A program made the translations under genes and the position numbers. The notes under the pieces are model-generated. The model worked only from the letters and a program-made list of their open reading frames with translations, made no database searches and was not told the DNA's origin. 64,000 nt of DNA, taken from contig NC_020504.1 in the NCBI RefSeq assembly GCF_000349325.1, positions 3,816,053 to 3,880,052 of the forward strand. Direction: 5' to 3'. Each line of letters begins with the position of its first letter. Position 1 is the stretch's first letter. This stretch comes from Streptomyces davaonensis JCM 4913. Its GTDB lineage: Bacteria; Actinomycetota; Actinomycetes; Streptomycetales; Streptomycetaceae. Positions 50,789-60,231 of the stretch are shown piece by piece.

Positions 50789-52612
50789 CTAGCCCAGGCG
50801 CTTCACCAGCGCGTGGTACTCGTCCCACAGCTCCTTCGGGGTGTGGTCGCCGAAGGTGTTGAGGTGGTCGGGGACCAGGGCGGCCTCCTCGCGCCAGATC
50901 TCCTTGTCGACGGTGAGCAGGAAGTCGAGGTCGGAGTCGGCCAGTTCGAGGCCGTCGGTGTCGAGCGCGTCCTTGGTCGGCAGGATGCCGATCGGGGTCT
51001 CGACGCCCGCCGCCTTGCCGTCCAGGCGCTCCACGATCCACTTCAGGACGCGGCTGTTCTCGCCGAACCCGGGCCAGACGAACTTGCCCTCGTCGTTCTT
51101 GCGGAACCAGTTGACGTAGTAGATCTTCGGGAGCTTCGTGGCGTCCTTGTCCTTGGCGACCTCGACCCAGTGGCCCATGTAGTCGCCCATGTTGTAGCCG
51201 CAGAACGGCAGCATGGCGAACGGGTCGCGACGCAGCTCGCCGACCTTGCCCTCGGCGGCGGCGGTCTTCTCGGAGGCGACGTTGGCGCCGAGGAAGACAC
51301 CGTGGTTCCAGTCGAAGGACTCCGTCACCAGCGGTACGGCGGTGGCGCGGCGCCCGCCGAAGAGGATCGCGGAGATCGGCACGCCCTTGGGGTCCTCCCA
51401 CTCGGGCGCGATGATCGGGCACTGCGAGGCGGGGGTGGTGAAGCGGGCGTTGGGGTGGGCGGCGGGCGTCTCCGACGCGGGCGTCCACTCCTTGCCCTTC
51501 CAGTCCGTCAGGTGCGCCGGGGTCTCCTCCGTCATGCCCTCCCACCACACGTCGCCGTCGTCGGTGAGCGCCACGTTGGTGAAGACCGAGTTGCCCCACA
51601 GCGTCTTCATCGCGTTGGCGTTGGTGTGCTCACCGGTGCCGGGCGCGACGCCGAAGAAGCCGGCCTCGGGGTTGATGGCGTACAGGCGGCCGTCCTCGCC
51701 GAAGCGCATCCAGGCGATGTCGTCGCCGATGGTCTCCACCGTCCAGCCGGAGACCGTGGGCTCCAGCATGGCGAGGTTGGTCTTGCCACAGGCGGACGGG
51801 AAGGCGGCGGCGACGTACTTGGACTCGCCCTGCGGGGGCGTGAGCTTGAGGATCAGCATGTGCTCGGCCAGCCAGCCCTCGTCGCGCGCCATCACCGACG
51901 CGATGCGCAGGGCGTAGCACTTCTTGCCGAGCAGGGCGTTGCCGCCGTAGCCGGAGCCGTAGGACCAGATCTCGCGGGACTCCGGGAAGTGGGAGATGTA
52001 CTTGGTCTGGTTGCACGGCCACGGGACGTCCGCCTCGCCGGCCTCCAGGGGCGCGCCGACACTGTGCACGGCCTTCACGAAGAAGCCGTCGTCACCGAGT
52101 TCGTCGAGGACGGTCTGTCCCATGCGGGTCATGGTGCGCATGGAGACGGCGACATAGGCGGAGTCGGTGATCTCCACGCCGATCGCGGACAGCTTGGAGC
52201 CGAGCGGGCCCATGCAGAACGGGACGACGTACATGGTCCGGCCGCGCATCGAGCCGCGGAAGACGCCCTGCTCGCCGGAGAAGACCTCACGCATCTCCGC
52301 AGGGGCCATCCAGTGGTTGGTGGGGCCCGCGTCCTCCTCCTTCTCGGAGCAGATGAAGGTGCGGTCCTCGACGCGCGCGACGTCGGTCGGGTCGGAGGCC
52401 GCGTAGTAGGAGTTGGGGCGCTTGATCGGGTCGAGCTTCTTGAAGGTGCCCTTCGCCACGAGCTCCCCGCACAGGCGCTCGTACTCGGCCTCGGAACCGT
52501 CGCACCAGACCACGTTGTCCGGCTGGGTCAGTTCGGCGATCTCGTTCACCCACGAGATCAGTTCCTGGTGGTTGGTGGGAACGACGGAGGGAGCCGCGTT
52601 GTCGCGCGCCAC
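50789..52612 (-). CDS. pckG: Phosphoenolpyruvate carboxykinase (GTP)
   Basis: 607 residues, cytoplasmic. Converts oxaloacetate and GTP to phosphoenolpyruvate and CO2 at the start of gluconeogenesis. Active-site motifs: [24 protein letters not shown] (P-loop, kinase-1a), [36 protein letters not shown] and the [12 protein letters not shown]-terminus. GTG 52612 has TAGGAG about 8 nt upstream. Length is normal for the GTP enzyme, and the neighbours do not suggest an operon. Confidence 0.95.
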   Translation of the reverse strand: MARDNAAPSVVPTNHQELISWVNEIAELTQPDNVVWCDGSEAEYERLCGELVAKGTFKKLDPIKRPNSYYAASDPTDVARVEDRTFICSEKEEDAGPTNHWMAPAEMREVFSGEQGVFRGSMRGRTMYVVPFCMGPLGSKLSAIGVEITDSAYVAVSMRTMTRMGQTVLDELGDDGFFVKAVHSVGAPLEAGEADVPWPCNQTKYISHFPESREIWSYGSGYGGNALLGKKCYALRIASVMARDEGWLAEHMLILKLTPPQGESKYVAAAFPSACGKTNLAMLEPTVSGWTVETIGDDIAWMRFGEDGRLYAINPEAGFFGVAPGTGEHTNANAMKTLWGNSVFTNVALTDDGDVWWEGMTEETPAHLTDWKGKEWTPASETPAAHPNARFTTPASQCPIIAPEWEDPKGVPISAILFGGRRATAVPLVTESFDWNHGVFLGANVASEKTAAAEGKVGELRRDPFAMLPFCGYNMGDYMGHWVEVAKDKDATKLPKIYYVNWFRKNDEGKFVWPGFGENSRVLKWIVERLDGKAAGVETPIGILPTKDALDTDGLELADSDLDFLLTVDKEIWREEAALVPDHLNTFGDHTPKELWDEYHALVKRLG

Positions 52613-52865
52613 GATTGCTCCTAAATGAGGGATTTTTTGTTGGAGGCCCCGTGGGGGCTGCGACCCGGATGCTTGCCAGAGGGGTACCTGGCGCTCATCC
52701 GGTGCCGACCGCACTCATTTGATCATCCGACGGGAGTGCGCATATGTCCAGAGGGCGTCACAGGTGAGCGAGCGTGAGACCGGCCACGTCCGCTTCAGCC
52801 GGAAGCCGTTCAGGCGTCAACTCCCGTGAGATGATGGCCACTCTTGCTGTCCGGACTGATACGTA

Positions 52866-52883
52866 ACCTACGGTTCCGTAGGT
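52866..52883. promoter_or_regulatory. Perfect palindromic operator at the trhA promoter
   Basis: ACCTACGGTTCCGTAGGT: an 8-bp perfect inverted repeat with a TT centre, 13 bases before ATG 52896, immediately followed by a -10-like TACGAT. Such CCTACGG...CCGTAGG sites in actinobacteria are bound by TetR-family regulators of membrane lipid genes. No tetR gene is adjacent. Confidence 0.65.
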
Positions 52884-52895
52884 ACGATTCGGCCT

Positions 52896-53609
52896 ATGAC
52901 TGCGTCCGTCCCCGACGCGCCCACGGACCTCGCGGCATCCGGCCGCGGTCCCGTCGCGCTCTCCCTGCCGCATCCGGTCAAGCCCAAGCTCCGGGGCTGG
53001 CTGCATCTCGGCATGTTTCCGGCCGTACTCGTCGCGGGTCTGGTGCTGACCGCCCTCGCGGACTCCTCCAGAGGACGCATGGCCTGCGGGATCTACGTCC
53101 TCACGGCCTGCCTGCTGTTCGGCGTGAGCGCGCTGTACCACCGGGGCAACTGGAGCCCGCGCATGGACGGCATCCTGCGCCGGCTCGATCACGCCAACAT
53201 CTTCCTGATCATCGCGGGCACCTACACCCCGCTGACCCTGCTGCTCCTGCCGGGCGCGAAGGGGCAGTGGCTGCTGTGGGGGATCTGGGCGGCCGCGGCG
53301 GCGGGCATCGTCTTCCGGGTCTTCTGGGTCGGCGCCCCGCGCTGGCTCTACACCCCCTGCTACATCGCCATGGGCTGGGCGGCCGTCTTCTTCCTGCCCG
53401 ACTTCATGCGCACGGGCGGCATCGCGGTGCTGGTCCTGGTGATCGTCGGCGGTCTCCTCTACAGCGCGGGCGGCGTGATCTACGGCATCAAGCGCCCGAA
53501 CCCGTCACCGCGTTGGTTCGGCTTCCACGAGGTCTTCCACTCCTTCACCCTGGCTGCCTTCGTCGTGCACTACGTCGGCATCTCCCTGGTGGCGTACCAG
53601 CACGGCTGA
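52896..53609 (+). CDS. trhA: TrhA / hemolysin III-type PAQR membrane protein
   Basis: 237 residues with seven hydrophobic helices. Progestin/adipoQ-receptor-like (PAQR) protein; the conserved metal-binding positions are visible in SALYHRGNW, RLDHANIFLIIAGTYTPL and FHEVFHSFTLAAFVVHYVG. Bacterial members (TrhA, earlier called hemolysin III) influence membrane lipid homeostasis and fluidity. Leaderless: TACGAT at 52883-52888 ends 8 nt before the ATG, and a palindromic operator overlaps the promoter. A strong terminator follows. Confidence 0.92.
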   Translation: MTASVPDAPTDLAASGRGPVALSLPHPVKPKLRGWLHLGMFPAVLVAGLVLTALADSSRGRMACGIYVLTACLLFGVSALYHRGNWSPRMDGILRRLDHANIFLIIAGTYTPLTLLLLPGAKGQWLLWGIWAAAAAGIVFRVFWVGAPRWLYTPCYIAMGWAAVFFLPDFMRTGGIAVLVLVIVGGLLYSAGGVIYGIKRPNPSPRWFGFHEVFHSFTLAAFVVHYVGISLVAYQHG

Positions 53610-53627
53610 CCCGCCTCCGGCAGAGCG

Positions 53628-53656
53628 AGGGCCACGGTTCGAGCGACCGTGGCCCT
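53628..53656 (+). terminator. Intrinsic terminator of trhA
   Basis: AGGGCCACGGT (53628-53638), loop TCGAGCG, ACCGTGGCCCT (53646-53656) followed by TTTTC: an 11-bp stem with U-tract, 19 nt past the trhA stop. Confidence 0.88.
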
Positions 53657-53675
53657 TTTTCATGCCCACACACGT

Positions 53676-53708
53676 TTGACAGTGAGCACCTTTTGAGAGT
53701 TACTCTCA
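53676..53708 (+). promoter_or_regulatory. Efflux promoter with TetR-type operator
   Basis: A consensus -35 TTGACA (53676-53681) with a -10 near 53700 and a perfect inverted repeat TGAGAG-TTA-CTCTCA (53694-53708) that overlaps the -10. The transcript would begin near ATG 53713 (leaderless). The operator suits the TetR gene at the end of the same operon, forming a feedback loop. Confidence 0.72.
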
Positions 53709-53712
53709 TTTC

Positions 53713-55254
53713 ATGGCTACTGTCACTCCGGACCCCCGCCGCTGGTGGGCCCTCTCCGCCCTGGTCGCGAGCATGCTGACCCTGGGCTTCGACATGACGA
53801 TCCTCAACGTGGCGCTGCCGACCATGGCCGCCGACCTCGGCGCCACCACCGGTCAGCAGCAATGGATGGCGGACGCGTACGTCGTCGTCTTCGCGGCGCT
53901 GATGCTCCCCGCCGGACTGCTCGGCGACCGGTTCGGCCGGCGCCGGATGCTGATCACCGGACTCGGGATCTTCCTGGCCGGTTCCGCCGCGGGCGCCCTC
54001 GCCGGGGACGTGGACACGGTGATCGCCGCCCGCGCGGTCATGGGCGTCGGCGCCGCCCTGGTCACCCCGCTAGCGCTGTCCGTGCTGCCCTCGCTGTTCG
54101 CCCCCGAGGAGCGCACCAAGGCCGTCGGCGTGATGTCCGCCGCCTCCGCGCTCGGCCTGCCGCTCGGCCCGATCATCGGCGGCTGGCTGCTGGACCACTT
54201 CTGGTGGGGCTCGGTCTTCCTGGTCAACGTCCCGATGGCCGCGCTCGGCATCACCGCCTGCGTGTTCCTGCTGCCGGAGACCCGGGACCCCGCCTCTCCC
54301 AAGGTCGACACCGTCTCCACCGCGCTGACGGCGACCGGTCTCGGAGCCCTGGTCTACGCGATCATCGAGGCCCCGGTGCGCGGCTGGGCCGACCCTCTGG
54401 TGCTGGGCATGCTCGCCGGGGCCGTCCTGCTGATCACCGCGCTGGTGCTGCGCGAGCGGCGGGCCGCGCGCCCCATGCTCGACATGACGCTCCTCGCCCA
54501 CCGCGGCTTCCTGTTCAACACCCTCGCCGCGACGCTGGTGATGTTCGTGCTGTCCGGCCTGCTGTTCGTGCTGCCGCCCTACCTCCAGGCCGTCCTCGGC
54601 CACGACGCCCTCGGCACCGGCGTACGCCTGCTGCCGATGATGGGCGGACTGCTGGTCGCCGCGCGGGCCGCCCAGCCGGTCGTGGCCCGGTTCGGGGCGC
54701 GCACGGTGGTGAGCGCGGGACTTGCGGTGCTGGCCTTCGCCGCGCTGCTGGGCAGCCGTACGACGGTGGAGTCCGGCTACGGCTTCACCGCGCTGTGGCT
54801 GTCGGTCGCCGGGCTCGGGTTCGGGCTCGCGGTGGTCCCGGCCATGGACGCGGCCCTCGGCACCCTGCCCGCGGACCGGGCCGGATCCGGCTCCGGGCTG
54901 CTGATGACGCTCCGCCAGGTCGGCGGCGCCGTCGGCATCGCCCTGCTCGGCAGCCTGCTAGCCGGGGTCTTCCGCGACCGGCTCGACGTCACCGGGCTGC
55001 CCGCGGGCGCCGCCGACACCGCCGGGGAGTCCGTGGTCACCGCCCACATCGTCGCCGAACGCACCGGCGCCGCCGATCTGGTGGCCTCCGCGAACAGCGC
55101 CTATGTACACGGCATGGGCGTGGTGCTGCTGGTCTGCGCCGTCGCCTCCCTGGTGGCCGCGCTGCTGGCCGCGGTGTTCCTGACCGACGCCAGGACCGAC
55201 ACCAAGACCGACACCGGGGAGTTGGTCCCCGACTCGGCCGATGCCCGACAATGA
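53713..55254 (+). CDS. DHA2-type MFS drug efflux transporter
   Basis: 513 residues, about 14 membrane segments. Major facilitator of the drug:H+ antiporter-2 (DHA2) family with motif A (LLGDRFGRRRMLITG), RAVMGVGAALVTPLALSVLPSLF and long central loop. Expected to export drugs or dyes. Its stop overlaps the ATG of the TetR gene (ATGA), giving coupled expression of pump and repressor. Confidence 0.94.
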   Translation: MATVTPDPRRWWALSALVASMLTLGFDMTILNVALPTMAADLGATTGQQQWMADAYVVVFAALMLPAGLLGDRFGRRRMLITGLGIFLAGSAAGALAGDVDTVIAARAVMGVGAALVTPLALSVLPSLFAPEERTKAVGVMSAASALGLPLGPIIGGWLLDHFWWGSVFLVNVPMAALGITACVFLLPETRDPASPKVDTVSTALTATGLGALVYAIIEAPVRGWADPLVLGMLAGAVLLITALVLRERRAARPMLDMTLLAHRGFLFNTLAATLVMFVLSGLLFVLPPYLQAVLGHDALGTGVRLLPMMGGLLVAARAAQPVVARFGARTVVSAGLAVLAFAALLGSRTTVESGYGFTALWLSVAGLGFGLAVVPAMDAALGTLPADRAGSGSGLLMTLRQVGGAVGIALLGSLLAGVFRDRLDVTGLPAGAADTAGESVVTAHIVAERTGAADLVASANSAYVHGMGVVLLVCAVASLVAALLAAVFLTDARTDTKTDTGELVPDSADARQ

Positions 55255-55886
55255 CCTGCATGACGGCCGCACGCACCACCTCCGCCGACCTCTCCCACCT
55301 GGGACTGCGGGAGCGGAAGAAGATCAGGACCCGGACGGCGATCCGGAGCGCGACGTACGCGCTGATCCGGGAACAGGGCTACGACGCCACCACCGTCGAG
55401 CAGATCGCCGAGCGGGCCGAGGTGTCGCCGTCCACGGTCTTCCGCTACTTCCCGACCAAGGAGGACATCGTCCTCACCGACGAGTTCGACCCGCTGCTGA
55501 TGGAGGAGATCCGCAAGCGGCCGGCCGACGAGCCGTGGATGGAGACGCTGCGGCATGTGATGACCAAGGCCGTCGGCATCGGGCTCGCGGAGGACCTGGA
55601 CGTCCTGAAGCTGCGGTCCCATCTGATGGTCCAGGTGCCCGCGGTGCGCTCCCGGATGCTGGAGACCATGTCGGTCACCGGGAAGATGCTCACCCAGGCC
55701 ATCGCCGAGCGCACCGGCCGGGACCCGGAGAGCCTGGAGGTCCGTATCTACACGATGTCCCTCATCGGCGGCCTCTCGGAGATCACCCAGTACTGGGCGG
55801 AGCACGACTTCCGCGACGACCTCGGCGAGCTGCTGAACCGCGCGCTGGCTGTCATGGAGCACGGCCTGCCCCCGGAAAAGCCCTGA
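55251..55886 (+). CDS. TetR family repressor of the adjacent efflux pump
   Basis: 211 residues: N-terminal TetR HTH (about 20-70, RTRTAIRSATYALIREQGYDATTVEQIAERAEVSPSTVFRYFPTKEDIV), then a helical ligand-binding domain. Start 55251 by ATGA overlap is preferred; ATG 55260 is possible. Predicted to bind the TGAGAG-TTA-CTCTCA site before the pump gene and be released by a pump substrate. Confidence 0.93.
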   Translation: MTCMTAARTTSADLSHLGLRERKKIRTRTAIRSATYALIREQGYDATTVEQIAERAEVSPSTVFRYFPTKEDIVLTDEFDPLLMEEIRKRPADEPWMETLRHVMTKAVGIGLAEDLDVLKLRSHLMVQVPAVRSRMLETMSVTGKMLTQAIAERTGRDPESLEVRIYTMSLIGGLSEITQYWAEHDFRDDLGELLNRALAVMEHGLPPEKP

Positions 55887-55919
55887 ACCCGGGCCGCTCC
55901 CCCATGGCATCCTGACCGC

Positions 55920-56642
55920 GTGACCGGACCGGAGATCCACCTCGAAGTAGCCCCCGAACTGGCCCTGTTCGTCCCGCACGGACGCCGCGTGGGCGCCACC
56001 GCGCTGACCACCGACGGAGTCTCCTCCCTCGGCCATGTCGTGGAGTCCCTCGGCGTGCCCCTCACCGAGGTCGGGACGCTGGAGGTGAACGGCCGCGAGG
56101 TGCCCGCGTCGTACGTCGCAGGAGCGGGCGACGCGGTGCGGGTGCGGGCCGTCGAACGACCCCAGCGGGTGCCCGGCGCTCCCCTGTCCTTCCTGCTCGA
56201 CGTCCACCTGGGCACGTTGGCGCGGCGCCTGCGGCTGCTCGGGGTGGACACGGCGTACGAGTCCATGGACATCGGGGATCCGGCTCTTGCCGCGCGCTCG
56301 GCCGCCGAGAAGCGGGTCATGCTCAGCCGGGATCGGGGGTTGTTGCGGCGGCGTGAGCTGTTCGCCGGTGCCTATGTCTACAGCACGCGGCCGGAGGACC
56401 AACTCCGGGACGTCCTGGAGCGGTTCCGTCCGGAGCTGCGGCCCTGGACTCGCTGCACCGCCTGCAACGGGCTGCTCAGGGAGGCCACGAAGGAGGAGGT
56501 CGCGGACCAGCTCCATGGGGGCACGCAGCGGTCGTACGACGTGTTCGCGCAGTGTCAGGAGTGCGGGCGGGCGTACTGGAAGGGCGCGCACCACGAGCAG
56601 CTGGTGGCCATCGTGGAACGCGCCCTCACAGAATTCGCCTAA
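55920..56642 (+). CDS. Mut7-C RNase-domain protein with ubiquitin-like domain
   Basis: 240 residues. N-terminal Mut7-C ubiquitin-like (MoaD-like) domain (about 5-85) joined to a Mut7-C RNase domain (about 90-240) with catalytic PIN-type acids (LLDVHLGTLARRLRLLGVDTAYES, ...VMLSRDRGLLRR) and a zinc ribbon CTACNG...CQECGRAYW. Function unproven; family proposed in RNA turnover. GTG 55920; the last 4 nt overlap the stop of the convergent oxidase gene. Confidence 0.9.
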   Translation: MTGPEIHLEVAPELALFVPHGRRVGATALTTDGVSSLGHVVESLGVPLTEVGTLEVNGREVPASYVAGAGDAVRVRAVERPQRVPGAPLSFLLDVHLGTLARRLRLLGVDTAYESMDIGDPALAARSAAEKRVMLSRDRGLLRRRELFAGAYVYSTRPEDQLRDVLERFRPELRPWTRCTACNGLLREATKEEVADQLHGGTQRSYDVFAQCQECGRAYWKGAHHEQLVAIVERALTEFA

Positions 56643-59041
56643 CGCAACTTGAGGTCACGCTTCCCGCAGGCCGTTCCGTCCCTGTTCGGGTCCAGCTTCA
56701 GCGGGTCGTCCGTGCCGTTGAGCTTCAGGCGGCCGTAATCGTTCTTCTTGAGCCAGTCGCAGCGGGACTTTGTTGTCGCCTTGACGGTGGGCGGGAAGTT
56801 CGTCGGGACGCAGATGTTGGCCGAGCCGTAGTGGCGGTCGCAGCCGGAGACGGTCGGGCTGACCGCCTGCCTGGTGCGCTTCTTGCCGGGGCCCGTGACC
56901 TTGCCGGAGAGGTCGTCGGCGAAGGAGTGGACGTGGGCCGAGGCGTCCGTGGCCTTCAGGGCCGCGGGTCCTGAGAGGTGGACCCACTTGGCCACCGACG
57001 GGACTCCGTTGGCGTCGACCGCGAAGAGCATGTACCAGCCGGGCGGGGCCAGGTTGGGGTTGCTCGTCACGTTCAGGTCGATGTTGTTGCCGTCGACGGA
57101 GAGCGGCAGGTCTAGGAAGCGCTGGTTCGGGTCCGAGGAGTGCGTCACCGCCGCCGGACGGATCAGCTCCGCCTTGGCGATGGGACGGTCCACCGTGATC
57201 CGCTGCGTGTCGCCGTAGTTCCACTCGGTGTCGATCACCGAAGTGATCGCCGGACGCTCGCCCTTGAGGAGATAGGGCGGGGTGTAGATCGACACGTTGT
57301 GGTTCCAGGAGCCGTTGCCCGGGTTGTCACCGGTCGTCATGACCCGGCCGTCGGGGAGCAGGAACGCCGAGGAGTGGTAGCCGCGGGCCTCGGGGTCGGC
57401 GGCGACCTGGTCGAAGGTCTCCGTCGCCGGGTCGAAGATCGACGACTCGTAGACCGGGTTGGCCCGGTTGTGCAGGGCGCCGCCCGTCTCCAGCACCTTG
57501 CCGTCGGGCAGCAGGACCGCGGAGACGTACATCTTGCCCTGGTTGCCGGTCTCCGGCACGGGGCCGTTGCCGAGGTCGACCGTGCCCTGCGGGATCGGCG
57601 GCCCGGCCACGTAGGTCGGGTTCGGCTGCTTGAGGTCGATGATGTCGGTCAGCCGGTTGCCGTCCGGGTTGGAGTCGATGTTGCCGCCGCCCAGGGTCAG
57701 CACCTTCTGGTCCTGGGCCGGAGGCAGCAGCACGCTCGCCGACTGGTCCCGCTCGTCCTTGTTCTGGAGCCCCGGCACCTGGGTGACGGAGTTGGCGGCG
57801 TAGTCGTAGATCGCCGAACCGGTGCCCGGGATGTTGTTGCCGAAGACATGGCTGCCGGAGTAGAAGAGGCGGCCGTCCTGCATGAGGATCATCGACGGGT
57901 ACAGACCCCAGTACGACCAGGTCTGGTTGACCTTCCAGAGCTCCAGCCACTTCTGCTCGGCGTCCGACCAGAGTTCGGCGGTCACCGAACCGGTCGAGTC
58001 CTCCTTCAGCCCGCCGAAGGAGATCACGTCACCGTTGCCGAGGACGGTCGCCGACGGGTACCAGTGCCCGTCGTTCATGTCGTTGGTCTTGGTGTACGTC
58101 TCGGTCTCGGGGTCGAAGATGTACGAGTCCTTGTACCCCTGGTAGCCGATCGTGCCGTCCGCCGAGGGGTAGCCCTTGTTGCCGCTCATCACCAGCACCC
58201 GGCCGTCCTGGAGCTGGACATGACCGGCGCAGAACATGTCCTTCGGCGTCGGGACGATCTTGTAGGTGCCGTTGGCCGGGTCGTACACCGCGGAGGTGAA
58301 GGTGCCCGCCTCGAACAGCTCCTCGCTGTTGCCGGAGCCCGCGATCAGCAGCACCTTGCCGTTGTGCAGCACGACGGAGTGCATGGAGCGCACCGGGTTC
58401 TGCACCGGCAGCACGTCCCAGCGGCCGTTGGCGCACTCCTCGGCGGTGCCCGTGCAGTCCGGCGGCGGGGTGACGTCGGCGACCTGTTCCATCGTGTAGT
58501 CGTCGGTGGTCGCCGAGCCGGTGCCGTAGACCGAGACGCCCCAGCTGATGCGGTCGGTGCCGGCCGGGACCTCGGGGGTGCGGACCGTGGCCTCGGTCCA
58601 ACTGCCCGCCATGTCCAGTGTCTTGAGGTCGGTCCAGTACTGCCAGCCGGCCGTGGTGTCGTGCCGGAACAGGGTGAGGTTGGCGTCCGGTGTGGTCGTC
58701 TTGTACCAGAGGCCGAGGTCGTACTGCTTGCCCGCCGACACCACCGGCGCGCAGTCGGTGGACTCGGTGATCAGCGCCTTGCGGTCGCCCGAGGCACGGC
58801 GGGTCAGCTCGACCTTCATGGCCTTGGAGCCGGAGTGGGCGTCACCGACGGTCTCGAAGGTGAAGTCGTTGTCGCCCCAGCCGGACTTGGACCAGCAGTA
58901 CGGCATGTCGCCGCTGCCCGCGGTCTCGAAGCCGGGGTTCTTGATCAGGTTGGCGGCTGCGGCTGACTGAGGTGTGGTCAGGAGAAGCCCGGCGGTGAGG
59001 GTGCCCACCGCGATCAGGGCCGTTCTCCGTCGGTGTCTCAT
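56639..59041 (-). CDS. GlxA-like copper radical oxidase with CBM and excalibur-like domain
   Basis: 800 residues. Signal (about 1-30), a carbohydrate-binding-like domain (31-190), a galactose oxidase/kelch propeller (about 205-690), and a C-terminal excalibur-like Ca-binding segment (about 732-795, CDRHYGS...CDWLKKND...DPNRDGTACG). All radical-oxidase copper ligands are visible: Cys271 (FCAGH), Tyr328 after Trp327 (GHWYPSA), Tyr555-His556 (RGYHSSA) and His634 (VTHSSDPNQ), so a Tyr-Cys cofactor can form. Family members oxidise galactose, glyoxal or glycan ends; GlxA acts on the CslA-made tip glycan. Larger than canonical GlxA because of the extra CBM and excalibur domains. Confidence 0.92.
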   Translation of the reverse strand: MRHRRRTALIAVGTLTAGLLLTTPQSAAAANLIKNPGFETAGSGDMPYCWSKSGWGDNDFTFETVGDAHSGSKAMKVELTRRASGDRKALITESTDCAPVVSAGKQYDLGLWYKTTTPDANLTLFRHDTTAGWQYWTDLKTLDMAGSWTEATVRTPEVPAGTDRISWGVSVYGTGSATTDDYTMEQVADVTPPPDCTGTAEECANGRWDVLPVQNPVRSMHSVVLHNGKVLLIAGSGNSEELFEAGTFTSAVYDPANGTYKIVPTPKDMFCAGHVQLQDGRVLVMSGNKGYPSADGTIGYQGYKDSYIFDPETETYTKTNDMNDGHWYPSATVLGNGDVISFGGLKEDSTGSVTAELWSDAEQKWLELWKVNQTWSYWGLYPSMILMQDGRLFYSGSHVFGNNIPGTGSAIYDYAANSVTQVPGLQNKDERDQSASVLLPPAQDQKVLTLGGGNIDSNPDGNRLTDIIDLKQPNPTYVAGPPIPQGTVDLGNGPVPETGNQGKMYVSAVLLPDGKVLETGGALHNRANPVYESSIFDPATETFDQVAADPEARGYHSSAFLLPDGRVMTTGDNPGNGSWNHNVSIYTPPYLLKGERPAITSVIDTEWNYGDTQRITVDRPIAKAELIRPAAVTHSSDPNQRFLDLPLSVDGNNIDLNVTSNPNLAPPGWYMLFAVDANGVPSVAKWVHLSGPAALKATDASAHVHSFADDLSGKVTGPGKKRTRQAVSPTVSGCDRHYGSANICVPTNFPPTVKATTKSRCDWLKKNDYGRLKLNGTDDPLKLDPNRDGTACGKRDLKLR

Positions 59042-60231
59042 GCGGTGCTCCTTGCTGTGCGGCTCCTGTGCTGCTCCCCGCCGGACTTCCTGCGGGGCAG
59101 GTAGACCAGCGCCTCGGTGGCGGCGAAGCGCAGGACGAAGGTGGTGACCAGGGCGACGGCGGTGGCGGTGAGCGCGTCCATGCCGAGCTGGTGCACGAAC
59201 AGCGCGATCAGCGGGATGCGCAGCACCAGATCGGCGTTGGCGAGCAGCGCGAACCGTCCGGCGCGGTCCCACCAGCGCCGGTGCAGCCGCCGGTCGCGGA
59301 ACAGCAGATGTTCGATGAGCAGGAAGTTCCAGGCCACACCGAACTGGTTGGCGACGATCTCGGCGGGCAGGTAGTGCATGCCGAGGCCGGTCAGGATCCA
59401 CAGGGCGAGCAGGTTCGGCAGGAAGCCGGAGGCGCCGATCAGCCCGAAGCCGATCATGCGGGCGGCCGGGGTGGCGGTGCGCAGTCCGACCAGGTGGCGC
59501 AGGAAGCGCAGGCCCTCCTGGGCAGTCGACTTGGACTCGCCCGCGAACCGGTCCTGGAAGACGAACGGCACCTCGGCGACCTGGCGGGGGCGGCTGCGGA
59601 CGGCGAGTTCGAGCAGGATCTTGTAGCCGAGGGGCTTGAGGACGTCGGCGGTGACGGCCTGGCGGCGGATCGCGAAGAAGCCGCTCATCGGGTCGCTGAT
59701 GCCGTGCAGCCGGCGCGGGAAGAGGGACTTGGTCAGCCAGGTCGCCCCGCGGGAGACGGCGACCCGGTAGCTCCCGGCGAGCCCGGCCCGGCTGCCGCCC
59801 TTGATGTACCGGGAGGCGACGACGAGTTCGGCGCCCGCCCGCTCGCCGGTGGCGACCAACTCCGGTACCAGGGACGGCGGATGCTGGCAGTCGCCGTCCA
59901 TCACCACGATCCAGTCGGAGGTGGCCGCCTTCAGCCCCTCCACGACCGCCCCGCCGAGCCCGCCGGCCGGTTCGTCCCGGTGGATCACGGCCACCGGGAA
60001 GGGGCAGTCCTGCGCCGCCTCCTTGATCACCTCGGGGGTGTCGTCGGTGGAGTCGTCCACGAAGACGACCTCGCAGGGCAGCCGCGCGGGCACCGACTCG
60101 GTGATCTGGTGCAGCAGTTCGCGGATGTTCGCCGACTCGTTGAAGGTCGGCACGACGATGGTGACGGCGCCCGGCTCAGGGACCTCGGAGGCCTCCAGAT
60201 CCGGAACGGGGGTCGTGTATTCCTGGCTCAT
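59038..60231 (-). CDS. Glycosyltransferase family 2 fused to GtrA
   Basis: 397 residues: a DPM1-like GT2 domain (about 20-250: TIVVPTFNESANIRELLHQI, DxD in VVMDGDCQHPPSLVPELV) that should transfer a sugar to polyprenyl phosphate, fused to a GtrA-type membrane domain (about 260-380, four helices: FGLIGASGFLPNLLALWILTGL). The stop overlaps the oxidase start by 4 nt. Provides an activated lipid-linked sugar in the cell envelope pathway. Confidence 0.92.
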   Translation of the reverse strand: MSQEYTTPVPDLEASEVPEPGAVTIVVPTFNESANIRELLHQITESVPARLPCEVVFVDDSTDDTPEVIKEAAQDCPFPVAVIHRDEPAGGLGGAVVEGLKAATSDWIVVMDGDCQHPPSLVPELVATGERAGAELVVASRYIKGGSRAGLAGSYRVAVSRGATWLTKSLFPRRLHGISDPMSGFFAIRRQAVTADVLKPLGYKILLELAVRSRPRQVAEVPFVFQDRFAGESKSTAQEGLRFLRHLVGLRTATPAARMIGFGLIGASGFLPNLLALWILTGLGMHYLPAEIVANQFGVAWNFLLIEHLLFRDRRLHRRWWDRAGRFALLANADLVLRIPLIALFVHQLGMDALTATAVALVTTFVLRFAATEALVYLPRRKSGGEQHRSRTARSTA

